This document shows positions 62,256 through 64,000 of a stretch of DNA of 64,000 nt, piece after piece. A model generated the notes under the pieces. It did not search any database. It saw nothing but the letters and a program-made list of their open reading frames with translations, and was not told the DNA's origin. The DNA comes from Cellulomonas phragmiteti (GTDB taxonomy: Bacteria > Actinomycetota > Actinomycetes > Actinomycetales > Cellulomonadaceae): NCBI RefSeq assembly GCF_016862775.1, contig NZ_BONP01000003.1, positions 218,420 to 282,419 on the forward strand, read 5' to 3'. The position numbers and the translations under genes were made by a program. Every line of letters begins with the position of its first letter. The first letter of the stretch is position 1.

Positions 62256-63070
62256 GGCTGGTCTCCGGTGGTCGGCTCGGGGGTGGCGAGGAGGAGGCGG
62301 TCGACGGCGTCCGACAGGTGGGTGCGCGCCTCGGCACCCAGCCCGGTGTCGACGACGAGGGTGTCGATCTCGTCGAACCCGCAGATGCGGGCGAGCCCGA
62401 CGACGCCCCACTTGGTGTGGTCGGCCAGGACGGTCGCGGCGGCGGCGCACCGCACGAGCGCGCGGTCGGTGGCCGCCTCGGCGAGGTTCGGGGTGGTCGG
62501 GCCGTCGGCGTCGAGCCCGTGCACCCCCAGGTAGGTGCGGTCGACGCGCAGCTCGTGGAGCGTCGCGTCGGCGACGGGCCCCACGAGCGCGTCGGACGGG
62601 GTCCGGACGCCACCGGTGAGCACGACCTCGACGTCGTCCGTGCCGTGCAGCGCGTCGGCGACACGCAGCCCGTTGGTGACGACGGTGAGCGGGCGCAGGG
62701 TCGCGTCGGCGGCGATCATCGACGCCAGCAGCCAGGTGGTGGTGCCGGCCGACAGGGCGATCGCCTGACCGGGCTCGACGGTGGCGAGCGCAGCGCGCGC
62801 CACGGCGGCCTTCTCGCGCGAGGACCAGGTGCGCTTGGCCTCGAAGCCGGGCTCGTCGGTCGAGCGCGCGGGGGTCTCGGGGGTCACGGCGCCCCCGTGG
62901 ACGCGGCGGACGAGGCCGGCGCGGGCGAGCTCGGCGATGTCGCGGCGGACGGTCATGTCGGACACGTCGAGCGCGACGACGAGGTCGGCGACGCGCACGG
63001 CGCCGTGCTCGCGGATCGCCGTGAGGATCCGCTCCTGCCTCTGGGACGCGAGCATGACGACAGTATCCAT
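62252..63070 (-). CDS. DeoR-family transcriptional regulator of the gal operon
   Basis: The 272-aa product has the helix-turn-helix ERILTAIREHG...VADLVVALDVSDMTVRRDI at residues 13-50 and the HGGAV turn. The DeoRC sensor domain includes LSAGTTTWLLASM and VVTNGLRVADAL. It is the first gene of a coupled operon with galT-galK and probably represses it. TATGTT on the minus strand ends 8 nt before ATG 63070 (5 nt before GTG 63073), fitting a leaderless start; ATG 63055 is a further alternative. Confidence 0.92.
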   Translation of the reverse strand: MDTVVMLASQRQERILTAIREHGAVRVADLVVALDVSDMTVRRDIAELARAGLVRRVHGGAVTPETPARSTDEPGFEAKRTWSSREKAAVARAALATVEPGQAIALSAGTTTWLLASMIAADATLRPLTVVTNGLRVADALHGTDDVEVVLTGGVRTPSDALVGPVADATLHELRVDRTYLGVHGLDADGPTTPNLAEAATDRALVRCAAAATVLADHTKWGVVGLARICGFDEIDTLVVDTGLGAEARTHLSDAVDRLLLATPEPTTGDQP

Positions 63071-63091
63071 CACGATCGAACATAAACCAAC
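63071..63091 (-). promoter_or_regulatory. AT-rich promoter/operator of the deoR-galT-galK operon
   Basis: The unusually AT-rich stretch contains the TATGTT -10-like box (plus-strand AACATA at 63079-63084) and AACATAAACCAACA, reminiscent of A-rich DeoR-family operators. Autoregulation is inferred. Confidence 0.45.
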
Positions 63092-63120
63092 AGGCCTCCG
63101 CTCCGACGACGGCCGAGCAG

Positions 63121-63160
63121 CACGGAGGGCGTGGTGCCGTGTGGCACCACGCCCTCCGTG
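63121..63160 (-). terminator. Strong terminator after the xylanase gene
   Basis: An 18-bp perfect stem (63121-63138 with 63143-63160) with a GTGT loop is 58 nt beyond the xylanase stop. Confidence 0.85.
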
Positions 63161-63217
63161 GTCATCGTGGGTCGAGCCCGACGGGTTCAGCCGTCACCCG
63201 GGCTCGGCCGGGCTGTC

Positions 63218-64000
<783 letters not shown>

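Overview
The window is very GC-rich actinobacterial chromosome. It looks like a Cellulomonas-type member of the Micrococcales: GTG starts and TANNNT -10 boxes are common, several genes appear leaderless, and there are secreted modular glycan-degrading enzymes (a CE1-type esterase with a Pro-Thr linker and CBM2, a GH10 xylanase with CBM2, a double-headed amylopullulanase). The genus is an inference from protein style only. I see no rRNA, tRNA, CRISPR array, insertion sequence or prophage.

Layout. 1-12.8 kb is a housekeeping block: the start of an AMP-binding/NRPS-like gene on the minus strand, sucC-sucD, a DUF6350 membrane protein, purN, a ZTP riboswitch with purH, a ferredoxin-reductase-like flavoprotein, DUF3017, aquaporin, icd and mdh. 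13.5-20.0 kb is a BMP-type (nucleoside-like) ABC importer operon ending in two isochorismatase-fold cysteine hydrolases. The second closely matches my recollection of biuret hydrolase; the first is a degenerate copy that has lost two catalytic residues. A candidate 21-codon leaderless leader peptide precedes the operon. 20.8-26.7 kb is one 1953-residue secreted amylopullulanase with a MalR-like operator. 26.9-39.5 kb is a tandem duplication of a five-gene sugar-uptake module: ChvE-like binding protein, two-domain ATPase, permease, ROK regulator, and a single-domain ATPase with no permease of its own.

39.6-47.3 kb holds a small membrane protein, the secreted esterase, purU, a GNAT acetyltransferase, an unrecognised membrane protein, and a second ZTP riboswitch controlling glyA-folD. 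47.3-51.8 kb holds a cysteine-patterned lipoprotein, a divergent MFS/HTH-regulator pair, a VOC protein and exonuclease III. 51.9-59.7 kb holds two MacAB-like export modules, each with a periplasmic adaptor, an ATPase and a permease. A paralogue of the 47.3 kb lipoprotein heads one of them. 59.8-63.1 kb is a deoR-galT-galK operon, and the window ends inside a GH10-CBM2 xylanase gene.

Themes. One-carbon and purine genes are spread through the window (purN, purH, purU, glyA, folD), and two of the transcription units start with the same ZTP aptamer. Polysaccharide degradation (xylanase, esterase, pullulanase) is matched by duplicated monosaccharide uptake and by galactose catabolism. Functions are assigned by motif and family recognition; no database search was run.
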